Below are positions 36,770-45,816 of a stretch of DNA of 64,000 nucleotides, piece after piece. The stretch covers positions 62,001 to 126,000 of the forward strand of contig JAETSI010000006.1 in NCBI GenBank assembly GCA_021769725.1, read 5' to 3'. Source of the stretch: Oscillospiraceae bacterium. GTDB taxonomy: Bacteria > Bacillota > Clostridia > Oscillospirales > Ruminococcaceae. Each line of letters begins with the position of its first letter. Position 1 is the stretch's first letter. The notes beneath the pieces were generated by a model. It worked only from the letters and a program-made list of their open reading frames with translations. It was not told where the DNA came from and made no database searches. The translations under genes and the position numbers were made by a program.

Positions 36770-38740
36770 TTATGATTCATCCGCCAGACGCAGGTCTATA
36801 GCGTGAATAAGAGCTTTTATCGCTTCCTGAACCGTAGAACCATCGATTTGTGTTGCTGCCATTGTCTGATGACCTCCTCCGCCCAGTTCTTCCATGATGA
36901 CCTGAACGTTTACAGCACCGAGAGATCTTGCAGAAATATTCAGCGTATTGCCAGTTTTATAAAGGACAAACGAAGCATTTACATCCGAAATCGAAAGAAG
37001 CTCGTCCGCTGCCTGAGGCGCTACGAGACGTATATCATCAGATTTGAAGTCGGCAGCTGCAATAGCGCAGCCACGATGTATTTTGGCAGATGAAATGATC
37101 TGCGCTTTTCTTTTGTATGATTCGATAGAATTTGAAAAAAGAAGCTTTACGGCTACCGTATCGGCACCAAGTTTTTTCAGATAAGCCGCAGCCTCAAAAG
37201 TACGGACGCCTGTCCGCATAACAAAATTTTTAGTATCAAGCATAATGCCGGCAAGCAAAGCGTCGGCATAGCAGGTCGGGAAGCGTTCGTCCGTGTTAAA
37301 CCGGAAATACTGTATAACTTCAGTTACCATTTCTGAAGCGGATGATGCATATGGTTCGTGGTGGAAAATAACGGCATTGTCAATGAAATTAACTGTTTTA
37401 CGGTGGTGATCTATGACGACGACCGCTTTCGCATTATCATAAAGACTGCGGCTTTCAAGGAAATCCTTGTTATGTGTATCGACAATAATAAGAAGATCGT
37501 TTTCGCTTATGCAGTTTTCTGCTTCGACTGGAGTAATAAAAAGCTGTTTATCCGTTTGATACTCCACCTGATCTATGAGATGTGCGGCAAGATTTTTTGA
37601 TCTGTCAACAACGATATTAACTTCCTTGCCGAGAAGTCTGATCGCTCCTGCAATACCGCAAGAAGCGCCTACGGAATCAAGATCACCGAAGCGATGTCCC
37701 ATTACGAATACTCTTTCAGAATTTGCAATGAGATCCTGGAGTGCGTTTGAGATAACACGTGTTTTGGCGTGAGAACGTTTTTCTATTCCTTTTGAAACAC
37801 CGCCGAAGAATCTGTATCCGTTTTCTGTTTTTACGACAGCCTGATCGCCGCCTCTGCCCAGAGCCATATCAATGCATTGTTTGGCGATAGTTTCACTTTC
37901 CGTCAGAGAATCAGCTCCCAATCCGACTCCTATGGAGAAAGTAAGGGGATATTTGTCGGATATTTTTATGCTGCGTGCTTGATCCAGGATCTTGAATTTC
38001 TCATCTATGACTTGTTTCATGTAACGATTCTCAATAATTGCATAGAAAGTATTTGAGGATGTTTTTTTAACAAACCCCTTTGTGCTCAGCATGAAATTTT
38101 CAATGATCTTTTCGGTCTCAAGGGAAGTCTGCGATTTTACACTTTCTTTAGCGTTCTGCATTATTTCGTCGTAATTATCAATGGTAATGATAACGACATT
38201 CTGGTGCGAATCCTCAGACTGCTTCTTGATAGTGTAATAATCCGTTTCGTCGTGGAAATACAGTACATAGAAGCTCATATTGAGCTTATCGTATTTTTCG
38301 GCAGATATTTTGTATATACATCCGTTTATCAGGCAGACAGCAGAGCCTTCTGATATAAGATTATTTAAATCAATGCTGACAAATCCTTCAAAATCAAGAC
38401 CATACACGTCCTGACCGAGACTGATCTTTTCGGTGAAGATCTGATTATACCAAACAAAGCTTTTATTTTTATCTATTACAGCCACCGGTGCAGGAAGAGT
38501 ATTCATGTATTCAGCGGCGGAGTTTTCAAGATGAGTATTCATCTTTGAGATATGTCTGATAGAATTTCTTGTAAAAACAGCATAGGTTATCAGACTGAGA
38601 ATGATAAGCAGTACTGCCGGAATAAGGCAGGCTATTCCGAGCCAATCACTGTATTTATGAAGCAAAAGGGCTGAAACGGCAACATCGGCAAGCAGCAGAA
38701 GCTGCACCGCAAACAATGATGCCGGAAATTTATTCTTCAC
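36770..38740 (-). CDS. gdpP: Cyclic-di-AMP phosphodiesterase, GdpP family
   Basis: 656 residues. Two membrane helices (about 8-28 and 34-55) precede a PAS-like domain (about 80-165) and a degenerate GGDEF (GRGGDQ, 295-300, so no cyclase activity is expected). The DHH-DHHA1 hydrolase then carries H349, D353, D355, D420 and D444-H-H446, ending in EELGGGGHQTMAA. It cleaves c-di-AMP to pApA and so affects potassium and osmotic balance and beta-lactam tolerance. Intact metal residues indicate an active enzyme. Operon rnj-gdpP-rplI-dnaB. Confidence 0.95.
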   Translation of the reverse strand: MKNKFPASLFAVQLLLLADVAVSALLLHKYSDWLGIACLIPAVLLIILSLITYAVFTRNSIRHISKMNTHLENSAAEYMNTLPAPVAVIDKNKSFVWYNQIFTEKISLGQDVYGLDFEGFVSIDLNNLISEGSAVCLINGCIYKISAEKYDKLNMSFYVLYFHDETDYYTIKKQSEDSHQNVVIITIDNYDEIMQNAKESVKSQTSLETEKIIENFMLSTKGFVKKTSSNTFYAIIENRYMKQVIDEKFKILDQARSIKISDKYPLTFSIGVGLGADSLTESETIAKQCIDMALGRGGDQAVVKTENGYRFFGGVSKGIEKRSHAKTRVISNALQDLIANSERVFVMGHRFGDLDSVGASCGIAGAIRLLGKEVNIVVDRSKNLAAHLIDQVEYQTDKQLFITPVEAENCISENDLLIIVDTHNKDFLESRSLYDNAKAVVVIDHHRKTVNFIDNAVIFHHEPYASSASEMVTEVIQYFRFNTDERFPTCYADALLAGIMLDTKNFVMRTGVRTFEAAAYLKKLGADTVAVKLLFSNSIESYKRKAQIISSAKIHRGCAIAAADFKSDDIRLVAPQAADELLSISDVNASFVLYKTGNTLNISARSLGAVNVQVIMEELGGGGHQTMAATQIDGSTVQEAIKALIHAIDLRLADES

Positions 38741-38763
38741 TTTTCCGCTCCTTCCGGAAACTG

Positions 38764-40590
38764 TCAGGTTTCCATAATAATTGGAAGAATCATGGGGCTT
38801 CTCTTTGTTTTCTGATAGATATAGTCAGAAAGCGCATCTCGCATTTTGCCTTTCAGGGCGTTCCATTCTCTCAGTTCTGCTGCGGAGCATGAATTAAGAG
38901 TATTGCTGAGAAGAAGCTTTGCTTTTACCATAAGTTCTTCAGATTCTCTTACGTAAACAAATCCACGGGAAATTATATCTGGTCCTGCTACGACCTCATT
39001 GGTGGCACGTTCGATACCGATGACAATAATTATCAGTCCGTCCTGTGCCAGATGTTTTCTGTCACGAAGAACGATCGAGCCTACGTCTCCGACGCCGAGA
39101 CCGTCTACAAGGACACGTCCGGACGGAACCTGTGAGACGATACTCATTTTGTTTCCGTCGGTCTCGATAACGTTTCCGATCTCTGCGATAATTACATTTT
39201 CTCTTGGAATTCCCATTTGTACGGCAAGATCGGCGTGCTTTTTAAGATGTTTGTATTCACCATGGACAGGTATAAAGAATTTCGGCTTTGTAAGCGCCTG
39301 TATCAGCTTCAGTTCTTCCTGACAGGCGTGTCCTGATACGTGTACTTCATACATAGCCTCGTAAACTACTTCAGCGCCTGACTTCATCAGTTCATTGACA
39401 ACACGTGTAACGAATTTCTCATTTCCCGGAATAGGCGTGGCGGATATGATGATAAAGTCAAGGGGAGTTATGTTGACTTTTTTATGATCATTCATCGCCA
39501 TTCTTGTCAGAGCTGACATAGGTTCTCCCTGGCTTCCGGTAGTTATAAGAACGATGCGTTCGCTTTCATAGCGGTTCATCATTTCGATATCGATTATCAG
39601 TCCGTCGGGCACTTTAAGGTATCCGAGTTCAATTGCTGTGTTGATAACGTTTACCATACTGCGTCCGAACACGGCAACTTTTCTGCCGTATCTTTCGGCA
39701 CAGTTGATTATCTGCTGTACACGGTGTATATTTGATGAGAAAGTGGCAATAATGATGCGCTTGCCTTCTCCCTTTTTGAAGAGTTTGTCAAAGGATTCAC
39801 CGACAGTTCTTTCTGAATGTGTGAATCCCGGACGCTCTGCATTGGTGGAATCAGCCATAAGAGCAAGAACGCCTCTGTTTCCCAGTTCTCCGAAACGTGC
39901 AAGATCAATGATCTCTCCGTCGATAGGGGAATAATCCACCTTGAAATCGCCGGTATGGACGATAATTCCTGCCGGTGTATGGATAGCCATTCCTACGGCA
40001 TCCGGTATCGAATGATTTACCTTGATGAATTCAACTGCCATACATCCCATTTTCACTGTTTTTCTCGGCTGAATGACGTTGAGAGAAACTTTTCCGTAAA
40101 GTCCGTGCTCTTTGAGCTTTCCTTCGATAAGACCGATAGTCAGTTTAGTTCCATAAACGGGAACATTGACTTTTTTAAGGAGATATGCAAGACCGCCGAT
40201 GTGATCTTCATGACCGTGAGTGATTACCACACCTCTTATTTTTTCTCTGTTTCGCTCAACAAACGTGAAATCCGGGATAACAATGTCAACCCCCGGCATA
40301 TCGGCATCAGGAAATGTAAGACCGCAATCCAGGATAAAAATGTCGTTTGAGCACATGAAGAGCGTCATATTTTTACCGATCTCATTAAGTCCGCCCAAAG
40401 GAATGATTTTTACAGGGGTTCTGCGTATTTCTTTTGGCTGTCTTGTGCGGTGTTTCTGGACTGTAGTTTCTGTTTCCGCTATTGTTGTGGCGGCGGCAGG
40501 ATCAGTCAGTTTTTTCCTGTAGGTTCTTTTTGGAGCCGTCTGAGCAGCCGGCTTTTTCTTGATTACTTTCTTTGTTTCTTTTTCGTTCAC
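38764..40590 (-). CDS. Ribonuclease J
   Basis: 608 residues from GTG 40590. A basic, Ala/Thr/Lys-rich N-terminal extension of about 55 residues precedes the metallo-beta-lactamase core. H125-G-H127-E-D129-H130 forms the zinc site, MADSTNAERPGFTHSE marks the beta-CASP domain, and VSGHACQEELKL follows. It acts as a 5' exonuclease and endonuclease in RNA decay. I do not decide between RNase J1 and J2; the intact zinc motif suggests an active J1-like enzyme. First gene of the operon, with a leader of about 350 nt. Confidence 0.95.
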   Translation of the reverse strand: MNEKETKKVIKKKPAAQTAPKRTYRKKLTDPAAATTIAETETTVQKHRTRQPKEIRRTPVKIIPLGGLNEIGKNMTLFMCSNDIFILDCGLTFPDADMPGVDIVIPDFTFVERNREKIRGVVITHGHEDHIGGLAYLLKKVNVPVYGTKLTIGLIEGKLKEHGLYGKVSLNVIQPRKTVKMGCMAVEFIKVNHSIPDAVGMAIHTPAGIIVHTGDFKVDYSPIDGEIIDLARFGELGNRGVLALMADSTNAERPGFTHSERTVGESFDKLFKKGEGKRIIIATFSSNIHRVQQIINCAERYGRKVAVFGRSMVNVINTAIELGYLKVPDGLIIDIEMMNRYESERIVLITTGSQGEPMSALTRMAMNDHKKVNITPLDFIIISATPIPGNEKFVTRVVNELMKSGAEVVYEAMYEVHVSGHACQEELKLIQALTKPKFFIPVHGEYKHLKKHADLAVQMGIPRENVIIAEIGNVIETDGNKMSIVSQVPSGRVLVDGLGVGDVGSIVLRDRKHLAQDGLIIIVIGIERATNEVVAGPDIISRGFVYVRESEELMVKAKLLLSNTLNSCSAAELREWNALKGKMRDALSDYIYQKTKRSPMILPIIMET

Positions 40591-40939
40591 TTTTTGACCT
40601 CACTTTCGTATAAATGCAGAGTCTCCGTGCCTGAACGTACATGGCGGAGGTACTCATTTGTACAGTGGATAGTATGTAGTTTACGGATGATCCGGGCACA
40701 CGTATAACAATTATGATAAAGTAAGTGCAGTAGCATACAGTAATTTGGCTGTATAGTCTGCTATATATTTTATCTCTTGCAGTGATGTAATAAAGCGGTA
40801 AATGCGTTCGTTACAGGACATATCCGTTTTGCATCTGCTGACATAATACTTTCCTTATATTTTATGACAGCGGATATATTTATTATTTAAAGGCTTATTA
40901 GCCAATAAAGTCATTTTGATTAAAGGAATGGTTTATACA
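40591..40939 (-). other. Long 5' leader of the RNase J operon
   Basis: The consensus promoter at 40946-40974 places the start of transcription near 40939, giving about 350 nt before the GTG at 40590. I recognise no known riboswitch. The stretch holds a small reading frame at 40770-40844 and short hairpins such as GGCTTATTAGCC near 40893. An RNase J leader could be a site of self-cleavage or autoregulation. Confidence 0.5.
40770..40844 (-). CDS. Possible 24-residue leader peptide
   Basis: AAGGAAAGTATT precedes ATG 40844. The 24-codon frame ends at TAA 40770. The encoded peptide starts MSADAKRICPVTNAF and ends HHCKR. It lies inside the leader of the RNase J operon, well separated from the GTG at 40590. 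Spacing and Shine-Dalgarno are acceptable, but length and lack of comparison leave it speculative. Confidence 0.3.
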   Translation of the reverse strand: MSADAKRICPVTNAFTALLHHCKR

Positions 40940-40945
40940 ATAATA

Positions 40946-40974
40946 ATTATACATAAATTTTCAGTAAATGTCAA
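40946..40974 (-). promoter_or_regulatory. Promoter of the rnj-gdpP-rplI-dnaB-tilS-ftsH operon
   Basis: Minus strand TTGACA (40969-40974), 17-bp spacer, TATAAT (40946-40951): an exact consensus on both boxes. Confidence 0.85.
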
Positions 40975-41020
40975 TAGAAAAACGGGACCAATTTTTGTGG
41001 TTATGCATAATAGATTTTAG

Positions 41021-41064
41021 GCAACACCGCACAAAGAGTACCAGACGCCTTTTTCAGGCGTCTG
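41021..41064. repeat. GGCARCACCG repeat, copy 1, with hairpin
   Basis: AGGCAACACCGCACAAAG is followed by a perfect 8-bp hairpin CAGACGCC (41042-41049) with GGCGTCTG (41057-41064). The first 17 bases recur at 45719 and partly at 43764. There is no T tract, so terminator function for the minus-strand gene at 41121 is uncertain. The stretch 40975-41020 shows nothing else. Confidence 0.55.
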
Positions 41065-41120
41065 ATTAATGGCAGTGGGGGAATGGTAACGGGGAGGGAC
41101 AAGAAAATGCCTTTTGGGTA

Positions 41121-42215
41121 TCATATATCGTTTTTTCTCAGTTTATCAGTCCATTGTCCGCAAAGTTCCGCCGCAGTTTCAGAGCTATGTGACTGTACAG
41201 TGAGGGTAACTCTGTTTTTTCCGCTTCTTGAAATGATTATTTTCCCGTCTTTTTCGGTGATCTGCCGTTTGTCCGGAAAATCATTCTGTTCGCAGACAAC
41301 CACTTCACGTCTGTATGCGGCGAGTTCCGGAAGCAACATGACATTTTTGATAAAAGATTGCCTGTCTGATGCAAGATGCGTACACATATATAACGGATCA
41401 TATAGAAACCGCTGATTTTCCGCTTCTGACGGGATGTTCACTTCAGGATCAAATCTCTGAATGTTCATCATGCCGTTTCCACCGATCAGATCCGCTCCAT
41501 AGTGAAATGAATCCGGAAGCCAGATGGTCTGATTTTTTTCCATAAGCGTACAGATATAAGTCAGAACAAGCTTTTCGTACGAAATAAATCCGGCTTTTAC
41601 GGAATAAGCATTGACTTTTCTGCCGTCGTCCGATATCTGAAATACCATTTCATTATCACTTCCGGTAAAGAATTCATGCCACAGCGACCTTACGGAACGA
41701 TTGCCGCAGCTGACTCCGGCAGGAATTGCCGATGCTGTATTTTTCAGCGACTCGGCAATGTTATTGAGATATATTTCCCGGAAAGAACCGGCGGATATAA
41801 GCTTTCCGGAACGTGCTGCCGGCTGTGCAGGTTCTGTGTTCATGATAGCCGACATGGTTTTTGAATTTACTGGAAAGCGGTTGCTGTTGAATATACATAT
41901 TTTAATACTGCTGCCACTTCCGCTGACGTATATTCCGCAGTCCGAAGAAAGCAGCGGAAATCCGAACAAAAACGATGGCAGATCTGTATTTTCGCTGACA
42001 TAGGCATCTTTTCCGCATTCCGATATGCCGCAGCATATAGCATACAGTATGTGATTATGGCCGAACCCGTCGCAGCCTGCGCTGAATCGACAGAAAAAGC
42101 GTGACAGGATCCGCCCGAATTCAGACGCAGCCGACGAAGTAAGAATTGTGCCGGGCAGTGATTCGCATACACCGTCACGAAAGCTGAAATATTTGTTTTC
42201 TCCGCAGTAACTCAT
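41121..42215 (-). CDS. Degenerate phosphohexomutase-like protein (probable pseudoenzyme)
   Basis: 364 residues from ATG 42215, which has AGGAGG upstream. The order of segments follows alpha-D-phosphohexomutases: FRDGVCESLPGTILTSS (like the FGTDGIRG start), GCDGFGHNHILYA (like VGRDGRPSS), SSDCGIYVSGSGSSIKICIF where TASHNP should be, FQISDDGRKV at the DGDGDR metal loop, and IISRSGKNRVTLTVQ at RPSGTEP. The catalytic serine loop, metal loop and phosphate loop are all altered, and the GGEESGH loop is missing. It is also about 80 residues shorter than active enzymes. I infer a non-catalytic paralogue; this rests on motif alignment by eye. Confidence 0.55.
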   Translation of the reverse strand: MSYCGENKYFSFRDGVCESLPGTILTSSAASEFGRILSRFFCRFSAGCDGFGHNHILYAICCGISECGKDAYVSENTDLPSFLFGFPLLSSDCGIYVSGSGSSIKICIFNSNRFPVNSKTMSAIMNTEPAQPAARSGKLISAGSFREIYLNNIAESLKNTASAIPAGVSCGNRSVRSLWHEFFTGSDNEMVFQISDDGRKVNAYSVKAGFISYEKLVLTYICTLMEKNQTIWLPDSFHYGADLIGGNGMMNIQRFDPEVNIPSEAENQRFLYDPLYMCTHLASDRQSFIKNVMLLPELAAYRREVVVCEQNDFPDKRQITEKDGKIIISRSGKNRVTLTVQSHSSETAAELCGQWTDKLRKNDI

Positions 42216-42235
42216 TTTTATCCTCCTGTGCATTT

Positions 42236-42395
42236 ATACTCGACTCTATCACAAAATATCCATATCTTTCGGCTAAAATTCTGTCATCCTGCGTCGTAAA
42301 TCCTCGACGTGCGACAGCATATCTTGCGGTTTACTCCTTGTCTGACAAAATTTTATCTCGAAATCTATTGGACATTTTGCAACAGAGGCGAGTAT
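42236..42395. repeat. Long-hairpin intergenic repeat, copy 3
   Basis: About 160 bp. Outer arms begin ATACTCG (42236-42242) and end CGAGTAT (42389-42395). CTCTATCACAAAATATCC pairs with GGACATTTTGCAACAGAG, and an inner pair TAAAATTCTGTCA / TGACAAAATTTTA-like follows. The core region GACGTGCGACAGCATATCTT (from 42306) is a diverged form of the CATACGNNAGTATGC core. It lies between two minus-strand genes. Confidence 0.62.
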
Positions 42396-42440
42396 ATGCA
42401 ATGTTGATTATATGTTTAGTTATTGACGGAGAGTGAAAAT

Positions 42441-43688
42441 TTATTCCTTTTTTACCCTCTTAATAAGAAGAATAAGTCCCAAAAGATTTGGAAAAGCCAT
42501 AAGTCCGTTGAAAATGTCGGAGATAATCCATACAGTGTTCAATGAAGCAACTGCTCCCAGAGAGGCAGCAGCAGAAAAAACAAGTGAAAAAATTTTTCCG
42601 GAACTTGTTTTTCCCGACAGAAATTTCCATGCCGTTTCTCCGCAGTAATACCAGCCTATTATCGTGCAGAATGCAAAGACAGCCATCGCTGCCGGCAGAA
42701 GAATTCCTGAAATATCACCTATCACGGCAGTAAATGCTCCGACAGGAGAATCGTCCCCGGGAGCGCATATAACCACAAGAGCTGTCATGGTACAGCATAT
42801 GATCGTATCGAAAAAGACCTCGAACATACTCCACATCCCCTGCAAATGCGGCGAATCGCTTTCTGCGGCGCTGTGGAGAATAGGCGAACTTCCGAGTCCG
42901 GCTTCATTTGAGAAAATTCCACGCCTTATGCCCACCGAAACAGCATATCCTGCGCCGCCGGAAGCTGCCTGTTCAAATCCGAAAGCCTGAGTGAATATTG
43001 AACGTAAAGCTCCGGGAAGTTCCTGCCGAAAGCGAACAAGTACTATTATGCACATAATACCGTATAGAATTGAAGCAGCCGGAAGAAGAGCCTGTGCTGC
43101 CGATCCGATACGCTTTGCTCCGCCGCTTGTGACCAGAAATATAAGCAGGAAGATGATAAGTGCTGCCGGAATACTGCTCCTGCCGGGATCGCTGTCTATG
43201 CAGTCCATGAGCGAACTGACCTGTATCATTCCTCCCATTCCTATCGAAGCTGCCAGGCACATGACGGCGAAACATACCGCAAGTGCCGGTACTCCAAGAC
43301 CACGGCTGAGGTAAGCCATCGGACCACGGCATTCTTTTGTGCTGTAGATGACCGAAAGAGTGTTTTCGGCATAGACAAGAGCCATCCCCAGAAGTGCTGA
43401 TATCCACATCCAGAAAACTGCTCCCGGGCCGCCAAGGGCTAATGCGGCAGCTACTCCGGTGATATTTCCTGTTCCCATGGCTGTTCCGAGTGACATACAG
43501 ACGGTTTTCCACTGAGATATACCGTTGTTGCCTGTCGGTTTGCTTCTTATGTTTTTTATTAAAAACGGTATAGTCCCAAATTGAATGAACTTTAATTTCA
43601 GCGTGTAGACAATTCCTGTCGCAAGCAGAAGAAAGATCAATCCGTTTCCCCATATATGCGAACTTATGTTTTCAAGAAATCCTGTCAT
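42441..43688 (-). CDS. Sodium:alanine/glycine symporter, AGCS family
   Basis: 415 residues with about ten membrane helices. The family stretch GTAMGTGNITGVAAALALGGPGA (shown in part by GTAMGTGNITGVAA) and SNEAGLGSSPILHSAA are intact. It imports small neutral amino acids with sodium. It is somewhat shorter than the usual 440-480 residues. GGAGGAGTATC precedes ATG 43688. Single gene, divergent from the PH-domain pair. Confidence 0.93.
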   Translation of the reverse strand: MTGFLENISSHIWGNGLIFLLLATGIVYTLKLKFIQFGTIPFLIKNIRSKPTGNNGISQWKTVCMSLGTAMGTGNITGVAAALALGGPGAVFWMWISALLGMALVYAENTLSVIYSTKECRGPMAYLSRGLGVPALAVCFAVMCLAASIGMGGMIQVSSLMDCIDSDPGRSSIPAALIIFLLIFLVTSGGAKRIGSAAQALLPAASILYGIMCIIVLVRFRQELPGALRSIFTQAFGFEQAASGGAGYAVSVGIRRGIFSNEAGLGSSPILHSAAESDSPHLQGMWSMFEVFFDTIICCTMTALVVICAPGDDSPVGAFTAVIGDISGILLPAAMAVFAFCTIIGWYYCGETAWKFLSGKTSSGKIFSLVFSAAASLGAVASLNTVWIISDIFNGLMAFPNLLGLILLIKRVKKE

Positions 43689-43763
43689 GATACTCCTCCA
43701 GACTTTTTTAAAAAAATGGTATACAATAAAGGATATTTGTGGTATAATAGGATTAGAACATTA

Positions 43764-43796
43764 AAGGCAGCACCGAATATTGTACGGTATTGCCTG
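43764..43796. repeat. GGCARCACCG repeat, copy 2 (hairpin form)
   Basis: AAGGCAGCACCG and CGGTATTGCCTG pair across ATATTGTA. The first arm matches copies at 41021 and 45719. It lies downstream of a TATAAT-like box (43743-43748) and ends about 15 bp before GTG 43811, so it would be in the leader of the PH-domain genes. Confidence 0.5.
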
Positions 43797-43810
43797 AAGG
43801 GAGGAAAAGA

Positions 43811-44248
43811 GTGAGGCATTTTTATCCTGACAGAAGATGCATTAATGTGCTCCGTTCTGTAACAACTGCCGCAGGTCTTGTTATTTTTGCGGCTATTAAA
43901 TACTATGTCCGTTCGGAAAAAGCGGAACTTATCGCCGGATTGATAATTTTATTATGTATCGCTGTAATATTTGTATATCTGCCGTTGTATTTTGCCTCTC
44001 TGAAATATACCGCCACAGATACCGAGATCATCAGAACAAGCGGAGTTTTTATCAGATTTCACCAGTCGGTACATTATTCTTCAATACAGTACGCTGCGGT
44101 AATAAAAACTTTTCTTTCACGGTATACAGGACTTAATTTTATGATTTTTTTCGTTTTCGGAGGAAGATTCAGGCTTATGTTTCTGAGCCGGGATGATATT
44201 GATGAGATCCTTCGGCTTTCCGGAAGCGTATGCGGAAAGGAGAGATAG
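43811..44248 (+). CDS. Membrane protein with bacterial PH domain (YdbS-like)
   Basis: 145 residues from GTG 43811, with GGGAGG 6 bases upstream. Two membrane helices (about 17-55) precede a bPH2 domain (YTATDTEIIRTSGVFIRFHQ, then IQYAAVIKTFLSRYTGL). In Bacillus subtilis the ydbS-ydbT pair contributes to resistance against antimicrobials from other Bacilli. The next gene encodes the YdbT-like partner, starting 2 bp after this stop. Confidence 0.85.
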   Translation: MRHFYPDRRCINVLRSVTTAAGLVIFAAIKYYVRSEKAELIAGLIILLCIAVIFVYLPLYFASLKYTATDTEIIRTSGVFIRFHQSVHYSSIQYAAVIKTFLSRYTGLNFMIFFVFGGRFRLMFLSRDDIDEILRLSGSVCGKER

Positions 44249-44250
44249 CC

Positions 44251-45720
44251 GTGTATCATGAACATCCTCTGCGGATACTGCGTTATTCCGCAAAAAACAT
44301 ATGGCTTCTTATTTTTCCGCTTATACGCAGCTTCAATATTTTTCATCACAGCAGAGAGTGGTTCTACAACTGGGTGAAGGGAGCATGGTTCGATATACTT
44401 GTTCTGGGAATAATTCTTCTTTTCGGCTATATCCGATGGTATTTCGCACGGATAGACCTGACCGATTCAGCTGTCGTTCATGAGAACGGAATAATTTTTC
44501 ATGTCAGTACGACCATACCGTTTGTAAGTATAAGTTCCGCCACAGCCGTCAGACCGTTTTATCTGCGCTTGTTCAGAGCCGTAAATGTAAGGTGCGATAC
44601 AAGAGCCGGGTTCTTCAATTCAGCCGACATGAAATTTATGGTGACAGAAAAGGTTTACGGGGAAATAGAAAAAAAACTTCCTCAGGTAAGCGATGAAAAA
44701 AGGATATCCACTATCCCGAAGCCGACTGCTCTTTCAGTAATATTGTTCTCGTTCTTCTTTTCAAGCGGTCTTTCCGGCGCAGTATACATTGCTGCATTTT
44801 TCTTTCAGGGCGGAAATATCGCACGTGATATTATCAGTGCATCTATAAACGTTATCTCCGAAGAATCGGAAAAAATAGGCGGCAAACTGCTTCTGAAAAT
44901 TCCCGATGCAGCTATTCTCATGGGAATGATTTTTATAGTTACATGGCTTTTGTCTTTTTTTATAAATATTCTTACCTATGCACGCTTTCACGTTGAATGC
45001 GATGACAAATGCTTTTACACTTCCTATGGCGCAATAAACCGAAAGGAGCACCGTATCAATGCATCGCACATCAATTACACTGACCTGCGTCAGAATCTTA
45101 TAATGAAATTTTCCGAGGCGGTCGCTGTTCATATAAGCTGCGCAGGCTACGGAACGGGAAAAAGAAGTCTGCCTGTGCTGCTGCCTGTCAGAAAAGAAAA
45201 GAATATTGGAAGAGATCTGGAAGCAATAGGTATACTCAGCGGCGTGAGAACCGAATTCCGTCCAAAAAAGAACGGATTATGGCATTATATATGGCTGCCG
45301 GTGATACTTTCGTCAGCAGTGTTCCCGGTTCATTTTATTATATCAAGATTTTTTCCGCTGTTTTCGGAACTGTCTTTTTTTGCAGCCATAATGACGGAAA
45401 TACCTTCGGTATGGTTTGTAATCGTAAAATCGGCTGCATTTTTTACAAGCGGCATATCTGTTTATGACGACAAGATAATGGTGAGGTGCTGTAAATGGTC
45501 AGGATTTCATACTGTTATTGCCGACCGTAAAAAACTGGTGAAAGCCGAACTTGAACAGACAGTCTTTCAGAAGATAAGAGGAAGATGCAGTGTCAGCCTT
45601 TGGTTTGAAGGAGAAGAACAGGTGAAATTCAAGGTAAAATCTCTTGACGCTTCTCATGCACTCAGAATATCTCAGCTTCTGGACTGTACTCTTGTGACCG
45701 GTTCAAATGATATTTGTTAA
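44251..45720 (+). CDS. Membrane protein with repeated bacterial PH domains (YdbT-like)
   Basis: 489 residues from GTG 44251, preceded by AAGGAG; ATG 44230 is in frame but lies inside the previous gene. It has at least two bPH2 units (LTDSAVVHENGIIFHVSTTI; VECDDKCFYTSYGAINRKEH) and a third diverged one near SVYDDKIMVRCCKWSG, alternating with pairs of membrane helices. Function of the pair is inferred from YdbS/YdbT only. The stop TAA is immediately followed by a GGCARCACCG repeat. Confidence 0.85.
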   Translation: MYHEHPLRILRYSAKNIWLLIFPLIRSFNIFHHSREWFYNWVKGAWFDILVLGIILLFGYIRWYFARIDLTDSAVVHENGIIFHVSTTIPFVSISSATAVRPFYLRLFRAVNVRCDTRAGFFNSADMKFMVTEKVYGEIEKKLPQVSDEKRISTIPKPTALSVILFSFFFSSGLSGAVYIAAFFFQGGNIARDIISASINVISEESEKIGGKLLLKIPDAAILMGMIFIVTWLLSFFINILTYARFHVECDDKCFYTSYGAINRKEHRINASHINYTDLRQNLIMKFSEAVAVHISCAGYGTGKRSLPVLLPVRKEKNIGRDLEAIGILSGVRTEFRPKKNGLWHYIWLPVILSSAVFPVHFIISRFFPLFSELSFFAAIMTEIPSVWFVIVKSAAFFTSGISVYDDKIMVRCCKWSGFHTVIADRKKLVKAELEQTVFQKIRGRCSVSLWFEGEEQVKFKVKSLDASHALRISQLLDCTLVTGSNDIC

Positions 45721-45751
45721 GGCAGCACCGCACAAAGCCCGCCTGACGCTT
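45719..45751. repeat. GGCARCACCG repeat, copy 3
   Basis: AAGGCAGCACCGCACAAAG followed by CCCGCCTGACGCTTAAA. It begins inside the TAA stop of the preceding gene and so must have arisen or inserted exactly at the gene end. The first 17 bases match the copy at 41021 with one difference. Confidence 0.6.
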
Positions 45752-45816
45752 AAATATTCCGTTTGATTTTGCTTTCCGGTAAAAAATCTCGGTTCAATGC
45801 AGAGAAAGGAGAAATT

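Noticed and set aside
40502..40699. A 65-codon minus-strand frame overlapping the start of RNase J
   Set aside because: It is out of frame with the conserved RNase J reading, is rich in low-complexity Lys/Arg from the shifted extension, and lacks a Shine-Dalgarno.
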